Shown here: positions 1 to 9,035 of the stretch, piece by piece
Numbering within the stretch: the first letter of the stretch is position 1
Layout of the letters: each line of letters starts with the position of its first letter
From: Mycetocola_B reblochoni
Lineage (GTDB): Bacteria > Actinomycetota > Actinomycetes > Actinomycetales > Microbacteriaceae
NCBI RefSeq assembly: GCF_003667525.1
Contig: NZ_RCUW01000004.1
Coordinates: 124,001 to 188,000 of the forward strand
Length of the DNA stretch: 64,000 bases
Direction of reading: 5' to 3'
Notes under the pieces: model-generated
What the model was told of the DNA's origin: nothing
Databases searched by the model: none
The model's input: the letters and a program-made list of their open reading frames with translations, nothing else
Translations under genes and position numbers: made by a program

Positions 1-139
1 CCGAGGCCTCGACGAGACGGAGGCCATGTCGATGATCGTGCGCGGCTTCATCGAGCCGATCGCCCGTGAGCTGCCCATGGAATACGCACTCGAACTCAAC
101 AAGCTCATCGAGATGGGCATGGAAGGATCCGTCGGTTAA
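1..139 (+). CDS. sufB: SufB C-terminal end (partial, Fe-S scaffold)
   Basis: Only the last 45 codons of this gene are in the window; the reading frame runs from base 2 to a TAA stop at 137-139. The tail reads RGFIEPIARELPMEYALELN and then NKLIEMGMEGSVG, the typical C-terminus of SufB, the scaffold subunit of the SufBCD complex on which Fe-S clusters are built. The stop overlaps the sufD start (TAATG, sharing the A at 139), so the two genes are translationally coupled. The 5' part, promoter and any SufR regulator lie outside the window. Confidence 0.9.
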   Translation, partial: RGLDETEAMSMIVRGFIEPIARELPMEYALELNKLIEMGMEGSVG

Positions 140-1347
140 TGTCGACCCAGGCCCCCGAATCACCCACTGCCCTTCCCGAGGGACAGCACGGCCTGCGTCG
201 GCACAGTGACGGCGCCGGCGCGTTCGTCCCGGTGCAGACGCGCTCGGAGCGGTTCCGTTCCACCTCTGTCGGCGACTTCGACGAGGTCACCGGCCGCGAG
301 GCCGTCTGGAAGCTCAGCCCCGTCGACCGCTTCCGCGACCTGCTCGCGGAGACGCTCGACGGAGGGCCCACCCCCATCGACGTCGTGTCGGCGCCCGGCA
401 CCACCGTCGCGTGGGTCGACCGCACCGAGGCGCGCACCGGCCGTGCCGGCACCCCGGAGGACCGTGCCGCCGCCGCCGCGTGGACGAACACGGAGCAGGT
501 CCTCGCGATCACGGTCGACGGTGAGAGCGACGAGAACACCACCGTTCGGCGGCACGGCTTCGGCAGCGCCCCCCGGGCGGCCCACGTGGTCGTCGAGGCG
601 CTCCCGCACAGCCGGGGCACCGTCATCCTCGACCACAGCGGCACCGCGCGCCTGACCGAGAACGTCGAGGTCGTCGTCGGCGAGGGCGCGCACGTCACCG
701 TCGTCACCGTGCAGGACTGGGACGACGACGCCGTGCACCTGTCGTCGCACTTCGCCCGGGTGGGGCGTGACGCCACGCTCAAGCACGTGGTCGTCTCGCT
801 CGGCGGCGGCGTCGTCAGGGTGAACCCCTCGACCCACCTGGCCGAGCAGGGCTCGGGCGTCGACGCGCTCGGCGTGTACTTCGCCGACGCCGGCCAGCAC
901 CTCGAGCAGCAGGTCTACGTACACCACGACGCCCCCAACTCGCGCAGCCGCGTCAGCTACAAGGGCGCCCTGCAGGGGACGGGCGCGCGCACCGTCTGGA
1001 TCGGGGACGTGCTCATCGGGCGCGACGCCACCGCGACCGACAGCTACGAGCAGAACCGCAACCTGGTCCTCACCGACGGCACCAGGGCCGACTCGATCCC
1101 CAACCTCGAGATCGAGACGGGCGACATCGCCGGCGCCGGCCACGCGAGCGCGACGGGCCGCTTCGACGACGAGCAGCTGTTCTACCTGCAGGCGAGGGGG
1201 ATTCCCGAGGACCAGGCGCGGCGGCTCGTCGTGCTCGGCTTCCTCATCGAGATCGTCCAGCAGATCGGCGACTCCGCGCTCGAGGCACGCCTCGAGGAGG
1301 CGATCGAGGCCGAGCTGCGCGGCGGCTCCGCGGCCACCGCACCGTGA
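139..1347 (+). CDS. sufD: Fe-S cluster assembly protein SufD
   Basis: A 402-residue protein of the SufB/SufD family. Its C-terminal half carries the beta-helix core with recognisable stretches such as NSRSRVSYKGALQGTGARTV, YEQNRNLVLTDGTRADSIPN and the terminal ASATGRFDDEQLFYLQARGI. SufD pairs with SufB on the SufC ATPase dimer in the cytoplasm and is needed for iron acquisition during cluster assembly (family knowledge). The start ATG overlaps the sufB stop, and its own TGA (1345-1347) overlaps the GTG of the following ferredoxin (1344). The N-terminal 60 residues are variable and rich in Ala/Gly, as usual. Confidence 0.95.
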   Translation: MSTQAPESPTALPEGQHGLRRHSDGAGAFVPVQTRSERFRSTSVGDFDEVTGREAVWKLSPVDRFRDLLAETLDGGPTPIDVVSAPGTTVAWVDRTEARTGRAGTPEDRAAAAAWTNTEQVLAITVDGESDENTTVRRHGFGSAPRAAHVVVEALPHSRGTVILDHSGTARLTENVEVVVGEGAHVTVVTVQDWDDDAVHLSSHFARVGRDATLKHVVVSLGGGVVRVNPSTHLAEQGSGVDALGVYFADAGQHLEQQVYVHHDAPNSRSRVSYKGALQGTGARTVWIGDVLIGRDATATDSYEQNRNLVLTDGTRADSIPNLEIETGDIAGAGHASATGRFDDEQLFYLQARGIPEDQARRLVVLGFLIEIVQQIGDSALEARLEEAIEAELRGGSAATAP

Positions 1348-1670
1348 GCCTCCGCGTCTGCGCGGTGACCGACCTCACCGTCAACCAGGCCAAGCGCGTC
1401 CTCGTCGACGGCGTGCCGATCGCCCTGGTGCTCGACGGGCAGGGCGACGTCCACGCGATCGGCGACACCTGCACGCACGGCGACATCTCGCTGTCCGAGG
1501 GGTTCGTCGAGGACGACACCCTGGAGTGCTGGGCGCACGGCTCGCAGTTCTCACTCCGCACAGGGAAGCCGCTCACGCTTCCGGCCTACGAACCCGTTCC
1601 CGTCTACGTGGTCCAGATCACCGACGGCGATATTTTCATCGACCCGACCGTAACGAAAGAGATTTCCTAA
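1344..1670 (+). CDS. Rieske-type [2Fe-2S] ferredoxin in the suf operon
   Basis: A 108-residue protein with the bipartite Rieske cluster motif C43-T-H45 and C62-W-A-H65, which binds a [2Fe-2S] cluster through two Cys and two His. Its size matches small 'non-haem iron oxygenase ferredoxin subunit' proteins, but there is no oxygenase gene nearby. Its fixed place between sufD and sufC suggests a role in electron delivery to, or as a client of, the Suf machinery; this is inference. The GTG start is chosen because it makes a 4-base GTGA overlap with the sufD stop. The stop lies 2 nt before the sufC ATG. Confidence 0.88.
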   Translation: MSLRVCAVTDLTVNQAKRVLVDGVPIALVLDGQGDVHAIGDTCTHGDISLSEGFVEDDTLECWAHGSQFSLRTGKPLTLPAYEPVPVYVVQITDGDIFIDPTVTKEIS

Positions 1671-1672
1671 TC

Positions 1673-2437
<765 letters not shown>

Positions 2438-2446
2438 GCTTCCCGC

Positions 2447-2776
2447 ATGACCACCACGCTGTCACCGCAGAAGTTCGACGAGGTCGAGGAGGCCTTGAAG
2501 GACGTCATGGACCCCGAGCTGGGGATCAACGTCGTCGACCTGGGCCTGATCTACGACCTCGCCTGGGACGACGAGAATGACGCGCTCGTCATCCACATGA
2601 CGCTCACGTCCGCCGGGTGCCCGTTGACCGACGTGCTCGAGGAGCAGACGGCCCAGTCGCTGCAGGGGGTCGTCGACTCCTTCCGCATCAACTGGGTCTG
2701 GATGCCGCCGTGGGGTCCCGAACGGATCACCGACGACGGCCGCGACATGATGCGGGCGCTCGGCTTCGCCATCTGA
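2447..2776 (+). CDS. sufT: SufT / MIP18-family (DUF59) Fe-S assembly factor
   Basis: A 109-residue DUF59 protein with the family core VMDPELGINVVDLGLIYDL near the N-terminus, the single conserved Cys in LTSAGCPLTDVLEEQ, and the C-terminal WVWMPPWGPERIT. Proteins of this family help mature or carry Fe-S clusters in the cytoplasm. It starts 9 nt after sufC and is the last gene before a strong hairpin. In many actinobacteria sufS and sufU lie between sufC and sufT; here they are absent, so the cysteine desulfurase must be encoded elsewhere. Confidence 0.9.
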   Translation: MTTTLSPQKFDEVEEALKDVMDPELGINVVDLGLIYDLAWDDENDALVIHMTLTSAGCPLTDVLEEQTAQSLQGVVDSFRINWVWMPPWGPERITDDGRDMMRALGFAI

Positions 2777-2812
2777 CGCTGCGGACGCGCGGACGCCGCG
2801 GGGCGGCCAGGA

Positions 2813-2846
2813 TGCGGGAGGGAAGACGATCGTCGTCCCTCCCGCA
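2813..2846 (+). terminator. Terminator of the suf operon
   Basis: A 34-nt hairpin with 16 potential pairs: TGCGGGAGGGA at 2813-2823 faces TCCCTCCCGCA at 2836-2846, with one mismatch (2824/2835), further inner pairs, and an AT loop at 2829-2830. CTGTTTCG follows. It lies 36 nt after the sufT stop and separates the suf genes from the PatB-like gene. Confidence 0.8.
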
Positions 2847-2894
2847 CTGTTTCGTCAGATGACACCCCCGCGGCTTGCCGCCGTGCCACGTCAA

Positions 2895-2900
2895 TACGCT
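2895..2900 (+). promoter_or_regulatory. -10 box of a probable leaderless promoter (PatB-like gene)
   Basis: TACGCT, followed by 6 nt and the ATG at 2907. This spacing places the transcription start at or next to the start codon. It supports the ATG at 2907 over an upstream in-frame start at 2859, which would lie before the promoter. Confidence 0.5.
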
Positions 2901-2906
2901 CGAGAC

Positions 2907-4076
2907 ATGGATGACTGTTCGATCTTTCTCACCGAGGCACAGGCGCGTGAGCGCACAAGCAGCAAGTGGCGGGCATTCCCCGCGGACGTCATCCCCCTGC
3001 ACGTGGCCGAGCTCGATGTGGAGCTGGCGCCCCCGATCCGCACGGCACTGCACGCGGCCGTCGAGCTCGGCGACACGGGCGGGTACCACGGGCCGTCGAA
3101 CCCGGTTCGTGCCGCGTTCGCCGGTTTCGCTCAGCGGCACTGGGCCTGGGCGGTCGACGCCGATGACGTGACCGCGACGACGGACGTGAGCGTCGCCATC
3201 GTCGAGACGCTCCGCCGCATCCTTCCCGAGGGCGGTCGGGTCGTCATCACGCCTCCCGTCTACGCCCCCTTCGTCGACCTGATCGTCGAGGCCGGGTCGA
3301 CGCCCGTCCACGTCCCGCTCGTGGAGCGGGACGGTGCGCTGCGGCTCGACATCGACGGCATCGACGCGGCCTTCGCCGACGGCGCCAGCGTGTTCCTGCT
3401 CTGCCACCCGCACAACCCGACCGGGGTGGTCCACACCGCCACCGAGCTCGCCGCGCTGTCCGCCGTCGTGGAGAGGCACGACGGGTGGGTCGTCAGCGAC
3501 GAGATCCATGCTCCGCTCACCCATCCCGGCGTCGTGTTCCCTCCCTACCCGAGCGTCTCGCCGGCCGCACGGGAGCACGGCATCGCCCTGCACGCCGGTT
3601 CGAAGGGCTTCAACATCCCCGGGCTGAAGTGCGCGCTCATCGTCACGCAGTCCGAGCGCACCCGTGCGGTCGCCCTGGGCCTCCCGCAGGAGGTGGTGTG
3701 GAGGACGAGTCAGTTCGGCGCGATCGCGACCTCGGCCGCGTTCGCCTCCGGGGATGCCTGGCTCACGGAGATCAGGGCCGCGGTCCGGCGCAACTGCCTG
3801 CTGCTGGGGGAGCTGCTCGCCGAGCACCTTCCCGAGGCCCAGTACCGGACCCCCGAGGCCGGTTATCTGGCCTGGGTGGATCTCGGCGCGGAACGGTGGG
3901 GGAGCGACCCGGCAGAACGGATCCTCGACGAGGGACGCGTCGCCGTCGGGCACGGCCCGACCTTCGGGGAGGGCGAGGGCTGCATCCGGCTCAACCTCGG
4001 CTGCCACCCTGACACCATCCGCGTCGTCGTCGAACGCCTCGCCTCGCTGCGTCCGGGGGCCGCCGAGCGGGTCTGA
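2907..4076 (+). CDS. PLP-dependent MalY/PatB-family C-S lyase / aminotransferase
   Basis: A 389-residue fold-type I PLP enzyme of the MalY/PatB group, usually cystathionine beta-lyases or cysteine-S-conjugate lyases. Visible motifs are NPTG (170-173), SDEIH (197-201) and SKGFNIPG with the Schiff-base lysine K233. The likely reaction is beta-elimination from a cysteine-like thioether, giving pyruvate, ammonia and a thiol. It follows the suf operon but has its own promoter and sits behind the suf terminator, so a direct link to cluster sulfur supply is not shown. Substrate cannot be read from sequence; a plain aminotransferase remains possible. Confidence 0.82.
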   Translation: MDDCSIFLTEAQARERTSSKWRAFPADVIPLHVAELDVELAPPIRTALHAAVELGDTGGYHGPSNPVRAAFAGFAQRHWAWAVDADDVTATTDVSVAIVETLRRILPEGGRVVITPPVYAPFVDLIVEAGSTPVHVPLVERDGALRLDIDGIDAAFADGASVFLLCHPHNPTGVVHTATELAALSAVVERHDGWVVSDEIHAPLTHPGVVFPPYPSVSPAAREHGIALHAGSKGFNIPGLKCALIVTQSERTRAVALGLPQEVVWRTSQFGAIATSAAFASGDAWLTEIRAAVRRNCLLLGELLAEHLPEAQYRTPEAGYLAWVDLGAERWGSDPAERILDEGRVAVGHGPTFGEGEGCIRLNLGCHPDTIRVVVERLASLRPGAAERV

Positions 4077-4105
4077 CCGGTTGCGGCCGGGGGCCGCCGG
4101 TTGTG

Positions 4106-4152
4106 GCACGGGCCGCGTGGTGCCGGCACGGGCCGCGTGGTGCCGGCACGGG
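4106..4152. repeat. 20-bp tandem repeat, 2.3 copies
   Basis: The unit GCACGGGCCGCGTGGTGCCG occurs at 4106-4125 and 4126-4145 without a mismatch, and a third copy starts at 4146 (GCACGGG). It lies in the 266-bp space between the convergent PatB-like and bioY genes, which otherwise holds only the hairpin at 4279-4312. Confidence 0.85.
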
Positions 4153-4278
4153 TGCGGTTGCTCACCGGGACAACGCGGGGGCCGAATGGGCAGTCCGGCC
4201 GGGGCACGGCACAGGGGGCACCGAGCACGAAGACCCCGAGACGCAACCGACGAGCTACCCCGACTTCACGCGTCAACG

Positions 4279-4312
4279 ACGATGCGCCGCCCCCTCGGGG
4301 ACGGCGCATCGT
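4279..4312 (-). terminator. Terminator after bioY (possibly bidirectional)
   Basis: ACGATGCGCCG (4279-4289) pairs with CGGCGCATCGT (4302-4312). Four more C-G pairs follow after a bulged A at 4301, with a CTC loop. The hairpin lies 31 nt downstream of the bioY stop and between convergent genes. No clear T-run follows on either strand. Confidence 0.65.
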
Positions 4313-4342
4313 GGTCGATCGGCGGCGTGCCGCCGTGTCCGG

Positions 4343-4960
4343 CTACTCGGAGTCGCGGTCGAGCGCGGCGACGCCCCGCCAGGCCAGCGGAAGCAACGCA
4401 GCGGCGAGGGCTGCCTTGACGACACCGCCGATGACGAAGGGGAGCACGCCCATCTCGATTGCGCCACCGAGCCCGACAGGCGTGCCGAAGACGGTGGAGA
4501 GGATCAGCATCATGTAGGGGACCCCGACGAGGAACGGCACGACGCTCGCGGCGATGAAGCCGAGGAAGCCCCAGCCGAGGGAGCGGTCCCAGCGGCGTTC
4601 GGCGAACCAGCCGGCGATGGCGGCGGCGGGGATGAAGCCGAGGACGAAGCCGAAGGACGGCAGAAGGACACTCGCGGGCCCGCCGCTGAATCCGGCCAGA
4701 ACGGGGGCGCCGGCAACCGCGAGGAGCATGTACGTCGTCATCGCGATGGCACCACGCTTGGCACCGAGCGCCGCGCCGACGAGCACGACGCCGAGCGTCT
4801 GCCCGGTGATGGGCACGGGGAACATCGGGACCTCGACTTGCGCGAGCAGAGCGACCAGCGCGGCACCCGCACCGACGAGCGCCACATCGCTGACGAGGCT
4901 GCGGTTGCGGACCAGGACGTCGGCGAGAACCGGACGGGTCAGGGCGGGGGCGTAGCTCAC
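4343..4960 (-). CDS. bioY: Biotin transporter BioY (ECF S-component)
   Basis: A 205-residue integral membrane protein with about six hydrophobic segments. It carries the BioY hallmarks VPITGQTLGVVLVGAALG and the Gly/Pro-rich FSGGPASVLLPSFGFVLGFI. BioY captures biotin; it works alone or with an energy-coupling module (BioM/BioN). No bioMN genes are adjacent, so this is a solitary BioY or uses a shared ECF module. The start is GTG at 4960, with AAGGAGCT placed well upstream. It is transcribed divergently from the ABC-F gene. Confidence 0.92.
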   Translation of the reverse strand: MSYAPALTRPVLADVLVRNRSLVSDVALVGAGAALVALLAQVEVPMFPVPITGQTLGVVLVGAALGAKRGAIAMTTYMLLAVAGAPVLAGFSGGPASVLLPSFGFVLGFIPAAAIAGWFAERRWDRSLGWGFLGFIAASVVPFLVGVPYMMLILSTVFGTPVGLGGAIEMGVLPFVIGGVVKAALAAALLPLAWRGVAALDRDSE

Positions 4961-5021
4961 AGGCAGCTCCTTCTTCTGGGTGATCGGGGTGCAGCGGTCA
5001 TCCGGGGGCCGGTGCAGCTTT

Positions 5022-5027
5022 TATACT
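5022..5027 (+). promoter_or_regulatory. Putative -10 box for the ABC-F gene
   Basis: TATACT lies in a short AT-rich island in the 125-bp divergent bioY/ABC-F spacer. No convincing -35 is seen. Transcription would begin near 5034 and give a leader of about 50 nt. Confidence 0.4.
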
Positions 5028-5085
5028 AGGAGGCTGACCCCCGGCACCCCGTTGTCGAAACGCCACAAAGGAATGGAGCACGACT

Positions 5086-6684
5086 GTGCTTGCAGTGCAG
5101 GACCTCGAGATCCGCGTGGGCGCGCGAACGCTCATGGAGGGGGTCAACTTCCGCGTCGCCGCGGGCGACAAGGTCGGTCTCGTCGGCAGGAACGGTGCCG
5201 GAAAGACCACACTGACGAAGACCCTCGCCGGCGAGCTGCAGCCCAACGCGGGCACCATCACCACCTCGGGGGAGATCGGCTACCTGCCGCAGGACCCCCG
5301 GTCGGGCAACCCGGAGGACACCGCGCGCAAGCGAATCCTCGACGCCAGGGGGCTCGGGCACCTGGTCGAGACGATGCGTCAGGCGACCGAGCGCATGGGT
5401 GACCCGGATGCCGCCGTCGCGGACGAGGCGATGCGGCGCTACGCCCGGTCCGAGGACCGTTTCATGGCGCTCGGCGGCTACGCTGCCGAGGCTGAGGCCG
5501 CATCGATCGCCTCCAACCTCAACCTGCCCGACCACATCCTCGACCAGGAGCTCAAGACCCTCTCCGGCGGTCAGCGTCGCCGCATCGAACTGGCACGCAT
5601 CCTGTTCTCCGGCGCGGACACGATGCTCCTCGACGAGCCGACCAACCACCTCGACGCCGACTCCGTCGTCTGGCTGCGCGAGTTCATCCAGGCGTACTCC
5701 GGCGGGGTCGTCATGATCAGCCACGACGTCGAGCTGGTGGGCGAGACCGTGAACCGGGTGTTCTACCTGGACGCGAACCGCACCGTCATCGACGTCTACA
5801 ACATGAACTGGAAGAACTACCAGCGGCAGCGCGCCGCCGACGAGGAGCGCAGGCGCAAGGAGCGCACCAACGTCGAGAAGAAGGCCACGGCCCTGCAGCA
5901 GCAGGCGGCGAAGTTCGGGGCGAAGGCCTCCAAGGCCGCGGCGGCGCACCAGATGGTCGCCAGGGCGGAGAAGATGCTCTCCGGCCTGGAGGAGGTGCGG
6001 GCCGCGGACCGCGTGGCCAAGCTGCGCTTCCCGAAGCCGGCGCCGAGCGGGAAGACGCCGCTGCTGGGCAGGGAGCTGTCGAAGAGCTACGGATCGCTCG
6101 AGATCTTCACGGCGGTCGACCTGGCCATCGACCGGGGCTCCCGCGTCGTGATCCTCGGTCTCAACGGTGCGGGCAAGACCACGATGCTGCGCATCCTCGC
6201 CGGAGTGGACACGCCGGACACGGGCGAGATCATCGCCGGTCACGGCCTGAAGGTCGGCTATTACGCCCAGGAGCACGAGACCATCGACACCGATCGCTCG
6301 GTCCTGTCGAACATGGTGTCCGCCTCGCCGAACCTGACCGAGACGGAGGCCCGCAAGGTGCTCGGCTCGTTCCTGTTCGTCGGCGACGACGTGCACAAGC
6401 CGGCCGGGGTCCTCTCCGGTGGGGAGAAGACCCGGCTCGCCCTGGCGATGCTCGTCGTCTCGGCGGCGAACGTGCTACTCCTCGACGAGCCGACGAACAA
6501 CCTCGACCCCGCCAGCCGCGAGGAGATCCTCGACGCGCTCGCGCACTACGAGGGCTCCGTCGTCCTGGTCAGCCACGACGAGGGCGCCGTCGAGGCGCTC
6601 AACCCGGAGCGGGTGCTCATCATGCCCGACGGCGTCGAGGACCACTGGAACAAGGACTACGCGGACCTGATCTCACTCGCGTAG
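5086..6684 (+). CDS. ABC-F family ATPase (ribosome-associated, non-transporter)
   Basis: A 532-residue protein with two ABC domains and no membrane segments. The first Walker A is GRNGAGKT (34-41) with signature LSGGQRRR near 159. The second is GLNGAGKT near 355 with signature LSGGEKTR near 442. Between them is a charged, helical Lys/Arg/Glu/Ala-rich linker (about 245-310), the P-site tRNA interaction motif region of ABC-F proteins. ABC-F members act on ribosomes, either tuning elongation or protecting from antibiotics; which applies here cannot be decided. The GTG start is favoured because the product begins directly with MLAVQDLEIRVGARTLM. Confidence 0.88.
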   Translation: MLAVQDLEIRVGARTLMEGVNFRVAAGDKVGLVGRNGAGKTTLTKTLAGELQPNAGTITTSGEIGYLPQDPRSGNPEDTARKRILDARGLGHLVETMRQATERMGDPDAAVADEAMRRYARSEDRFMALGGYAAEAEAASIASNLNLPDHILDQELKTLSGGQRRRIELARILFSGADTMLLDEPTNHLDADSVVWLREFIQAYSGGVVMISHDVELVGETVNRVFYLDANRTVIDVYNMNWKNYQRQRAADEERRRKERTNVEKKATALQQQAAKFGAKASKAAAAHQMVARAEKMLSGLEEVRAADRVAKLRFPKPAPSGKTPLLGRELSKSYGSLEIFTAVDLAIDRGSRVVILGLNGAGKTTMLRILAGVDTPDTGEIIAGHGLKVGYYAQEHETIDTDRSVLSNMVSASPNLTETEARKVLGSFLFVGDDVHKPAGVLSGGEKTRLALAMLVVSAANVLLLDEPTNNLDPASREEILDALAHYEGSVVLVSHDEGAVEALNPERVLIMPDGVEDHWNKDYADLISLA

Positions 6685-6730
6685 CACCCGCCCCGCCCAT
6701 CGGTCGGCTCGCCCCCGCGGCGCCGTGGGA

Positions 6731-6736
6731 TAGCGT
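6731..6736 (+). promoter_or_regulatory. -10 box of a probable leaderless promoter (LysR gene)
   Basis: TAGCGT, then 6 nt, then the ATG at 6743. No Shine-Dalgarno sequence precedes the start. Confidence 0.5.
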
Positions 6737-6742
6737 TGAGCT

Positions 6743-7708
6743 ATGGCGAAGGACAGATTGGGAACGGGGCGGGGGATCACGCTCCAGCAGCTCAGGTACT
6801 TCGTCGAGGTGGCCGCGGAGGGCTCGATCAGTGCCGCCGCCGACCTGCTCTACGTGTCACAGCCGACGATGTCGGCGGCACTGAAGGACCTCGAGGCCCG
6901 GGTCGGCGCCGTGCTGTTCGTCCGCTCGGCCCGCGGGGTGACGCTCACGGAGGACGGGGCGGAGTTCCTTGGCTACGCCCGTCAGGTGGTCGAGCAGGCT
7001 GAGCTGCTGGAGCAGCGGTACCTCGGCCGACCCCCGTCGAAGCGGCTTCTCGCGGTCTCGACGCAGCACTACTCCTTCGTCGTCGACGCCTTCGTTCGGA
7101 TGGTGAAGGCCACCGACGCCCCCGAGTACGCCTTCAGCCTGCGAGAGACGCGCACCTGGGACATCATCGAGGACGTCCGCACGCTGCGCAGCGAGCTGGG
7201 CGTGCTGTACCGCAACGACTTCAACCGCAACGTCATCGACAAGCTTCTGCGCGACTCCGGCCTGGTGTTCCGGCCGCTGTTCCTCGCGACGCCGCACATC
7301 TTCATCGCCAGGTCGAACCCGCTCTCCGGCCGCGATCAGGTCACGCTCGACGACCTCGAGCAGCTGCCGCGGCTCACCTTCGACCAGGGGGCCAACAACT
7401 CCTTCTACTTCGCGGAGGAGATCCTCTCCACCCGGTCGTCGCGGCAGGACATCCGGGTCAGCGATCGTGCGACGATCTTCAATCTGATGATCGGGCTGGG
7501 CGGGTACACCATCTCGACCGGCATCATCTCGGACGACCTGGACCCCTCGATCGTCGCCGTCCCGCTCGAGGTGGACGAGCGGATCGAGATCGGCTGGATC
7601 GGCCAGTCGGCGACCGCGCTGTCGGCGCAGGCGCAGCGTTTCGTCGAGGAGATGCGCGCGGTCGTCTCGGGGTTCGGCGTCCAGCTCCTCGGCGACGACA
7701 CCCCATAG
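6743..7708 (+). CDS. LysR-type transcriptional regulator next to mesX-mesD
   Basis: A 321-residue LysR-family regulator. The N-terminal winged helix-turn-helix (about residues 12-72) contains LRYFVEVAAEGSISAAADLL and SQPTMSAALKDLEARVG. A substrate-binding-like effector domain follows (about 95-315). It lies on the same strand as mesX-mesD with a 244-bp gap, and LysR regulators usually control neighbouring genes, so it is a candidate regulator of methionine synthesis (inference). The co-inducer is unknown. Confidence 0.88.
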   Translation: MAKDRLGTGRGITLQQLRYFVEVAAEGSISAAADLLYVSQPTMSAALKDLEARVGAVLFVRSARGVTLTEDGAEFLGYARQVVEQAELLEQRYLGRPPSKRLLAVSTQHYSFVVDAFVRMVKATDAPEYAFSLRETRTWDIIEDVRTLRSELGVLYRNDFNRNVIDKLLRDSGLVFRPLFLATPHIFIARSNPLSGRDQVTLDDLEQLPRLTFDQGANNSFYFAEEILSTRSSRQDIRVSDRATIFNLMIGLGGYTISTGIISDDLDPSIVAVPLEVDERIEIGWIGQSATALSAQAQRFVEEMRAVVSGFGVQLLGDDTP

Positions 7709-7726
7709 TCGTTCACTAGAGCTACG

Positions 7727-7743
7727 CATCGTTACTCCCGATG
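7727..7743. promoter_or_regulatory. Short dyad, candidate LysR operator
   Basis: CATCG-N7-CGATG, a 5-bp inverted repeat with its centre at 7735, in the 244-bp spacer between the LysR gene and mesX. LysR operators are short dyads with a T-N11-A core, which this only loosely resembles. The rest of the spacer (7744-7952) shows no recognisable riboswitch. Confidence 0.25.
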
Positions 7744-7952
7744 AGGCTATGGCTCGCGCCTGCCCATACACTGAAATCACGCCGCGGAACGCGGCAGATG
7801 ACGGCGAAATCCCGGGCCGAGAGCCCTCAGTCACCCGGGGTGCGGACCCACGCGGCGCCGTCACCCAGACGTGCGCGGTGCGAGCGTGACGGCCGGATTC
7901 CCCGACCGCCGGATTCGCCGACCGCCCGAAGAGATTGAGGCAGCAGACCACC

Positions 7953-8960
7953 ATGACAAGCGACTGTACGTTCAGCATCAGCACCACCCGCTTCGACGAG
8001 GACTACTCGCCGTCCGCCAGCTCGCGCAGCACCACCAACTTCGCCAACCTGGCGCGTGGCGAGCACCGGAAGCAGAACCTCCGCAACGCCGTCGCCATGA
8101 TCGACAACCGCTTCAACGACCTCGCGAACTGGGACAACCCGACCCGCGACCGCTACCGGCTCGAACTGGACATCGTCTCGGTCGACCTGCACATCGACCA
8201 GGCGGGGGCCGAGACCGCCTTCCCGCTGATCGAGGTCCTGGACGTCACCGTCCTCGACACGACGACGGGGGAGCGGTCGCCCGGGATCGTCGGCAACAAC
8301 TTCTCCTCCTACATCCGCGACTACGACTTCAGCGTCCTCCTGCCCGAGCACAGGGCCGGCGCGCCGGATGCGGGGATCCCCGCCGACTTCGGCGAGCTGC
8401 ACGGCCGGCTGTTCCAGCGCTTCCTCGACTCGGAGGCGTACCGCGCCCGGTTCCCGCAGTCGCCGGTCATCTGCATCAGCGTGTCGACCTCGCGCAGCTA
8501 CCGCCGGCTCGCCAACGAGCACCCGGTCCTCGGCGTCGAGTACCAGCAGGACGACTACTCGCTGACCGACCAGTACTTCGGCCGGATGGGCCTCACGGTG
8601 CGCTACTTCATGCCGCGCGGAGCCGTCGCGCCGCTGGCGTTCTACCACCGGGGCGACCTGCTGAACGACTACAGCAACCTCGCGCTGGCCGGCACCATCG
8701 CCACCATGGAGTCGTTCCAGCGGATCTACCGCCCGGAGATCTACAACGCGAACGCGGCCGCGCCCGCGATCTACCGTCCGAGCCTGAGCAACGACGACTT
8801 CTCGCCGACGCAGGTCGAGTACGACCGCGTGGAGCGCAGCCAGCTCGCCACGACGCAGGGCCGTTTCACCGAGCTCAACCTGATGCAGCCGTACGGCACC
8901 GTGCTGGAGCAATGGGTCGCCGCGAGTGACGGCGCGAACGCCACCGCCGCCGCGGTCTGA
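7953..8960 (+). CDS. mesX: MesX (DUF1852), partner of folate-independent methionine synthase
   Basis: A 335-residue DUF1852 protein. The family N-terminus is visible as FDEDYSPSASSRSTTNFANL and GEHRKQNLRNAVAMIDNRFN. DUF1852 (MesX) was reported, together with oxygen, to be required for activity of MesD methionine synthases in aerobic bacteria. It is thought to be an oxygenase-like provider of the methyl group, but the donor is unknown. The ATG at 7953 is preferred over a TTG six codons upstream because the family begins near this point. mesD follows after 75 nt on the same strand, so the pair is probably one transcript. Confidence 0.88.
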   Translation: MTSDCTFSISTTRFDEDYSPSASSRSTTNFANLARGEHRKQNLRNAVAMIDNRFNDLANWDNPTRDRYRLELDIVSVDLHIDQAGAETAFPLIEVLDVTVLDTTTGERSPGIVGNNFSSYIRDYDFSVLLPEHRAGAPDAGIPADFGELHGRLFQRFLDSEAYRARFPQSPVICISVSTSRSYRRLANEHPVLGVEYQQDDYSLTDQYFGRMGLTVRYFMPRGAVAPLAFYHRGDLLNDYSNLALAGTIATMESFQRIYRPEIYNANAAAPAIYRPSLSNDDFSPTQVEYDRVERSQLATTQGRFTELNLMQPYGTVLEQWVAASDGANATAAAV

Positions 8961-9035
8961 GCGACCGCGCGCACCACCGCACCACCGCACCGCATCGCCC
9001 GCGCAGACGCGCACCACACACACGAGGACCCACAG

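Noticed and set aside
1526..1672. N-terminal extension of SufC
   Set aside because: The 49 extra codons lie inside the ferredoxin gene in another frame; the ATG at 1673 gives the normal SufC start.
4101..5029. 308-codon plus-strand frame opposite bioY
   Set aside because: Antisense shadow of bioY; Arg/Gly/Asp-rich, contains the tandem repeat and the terminator.
7753..7952. Possible SAM or cobalamin riboswitch before mesX
   Set aside because: GGGGTGCGG and GCCCTCAG stretches resemble fragments of SAM-I/SAM-IV cores, but the conserved GCAACC element and matching helices are absent. No cobalamin B12-box is present.
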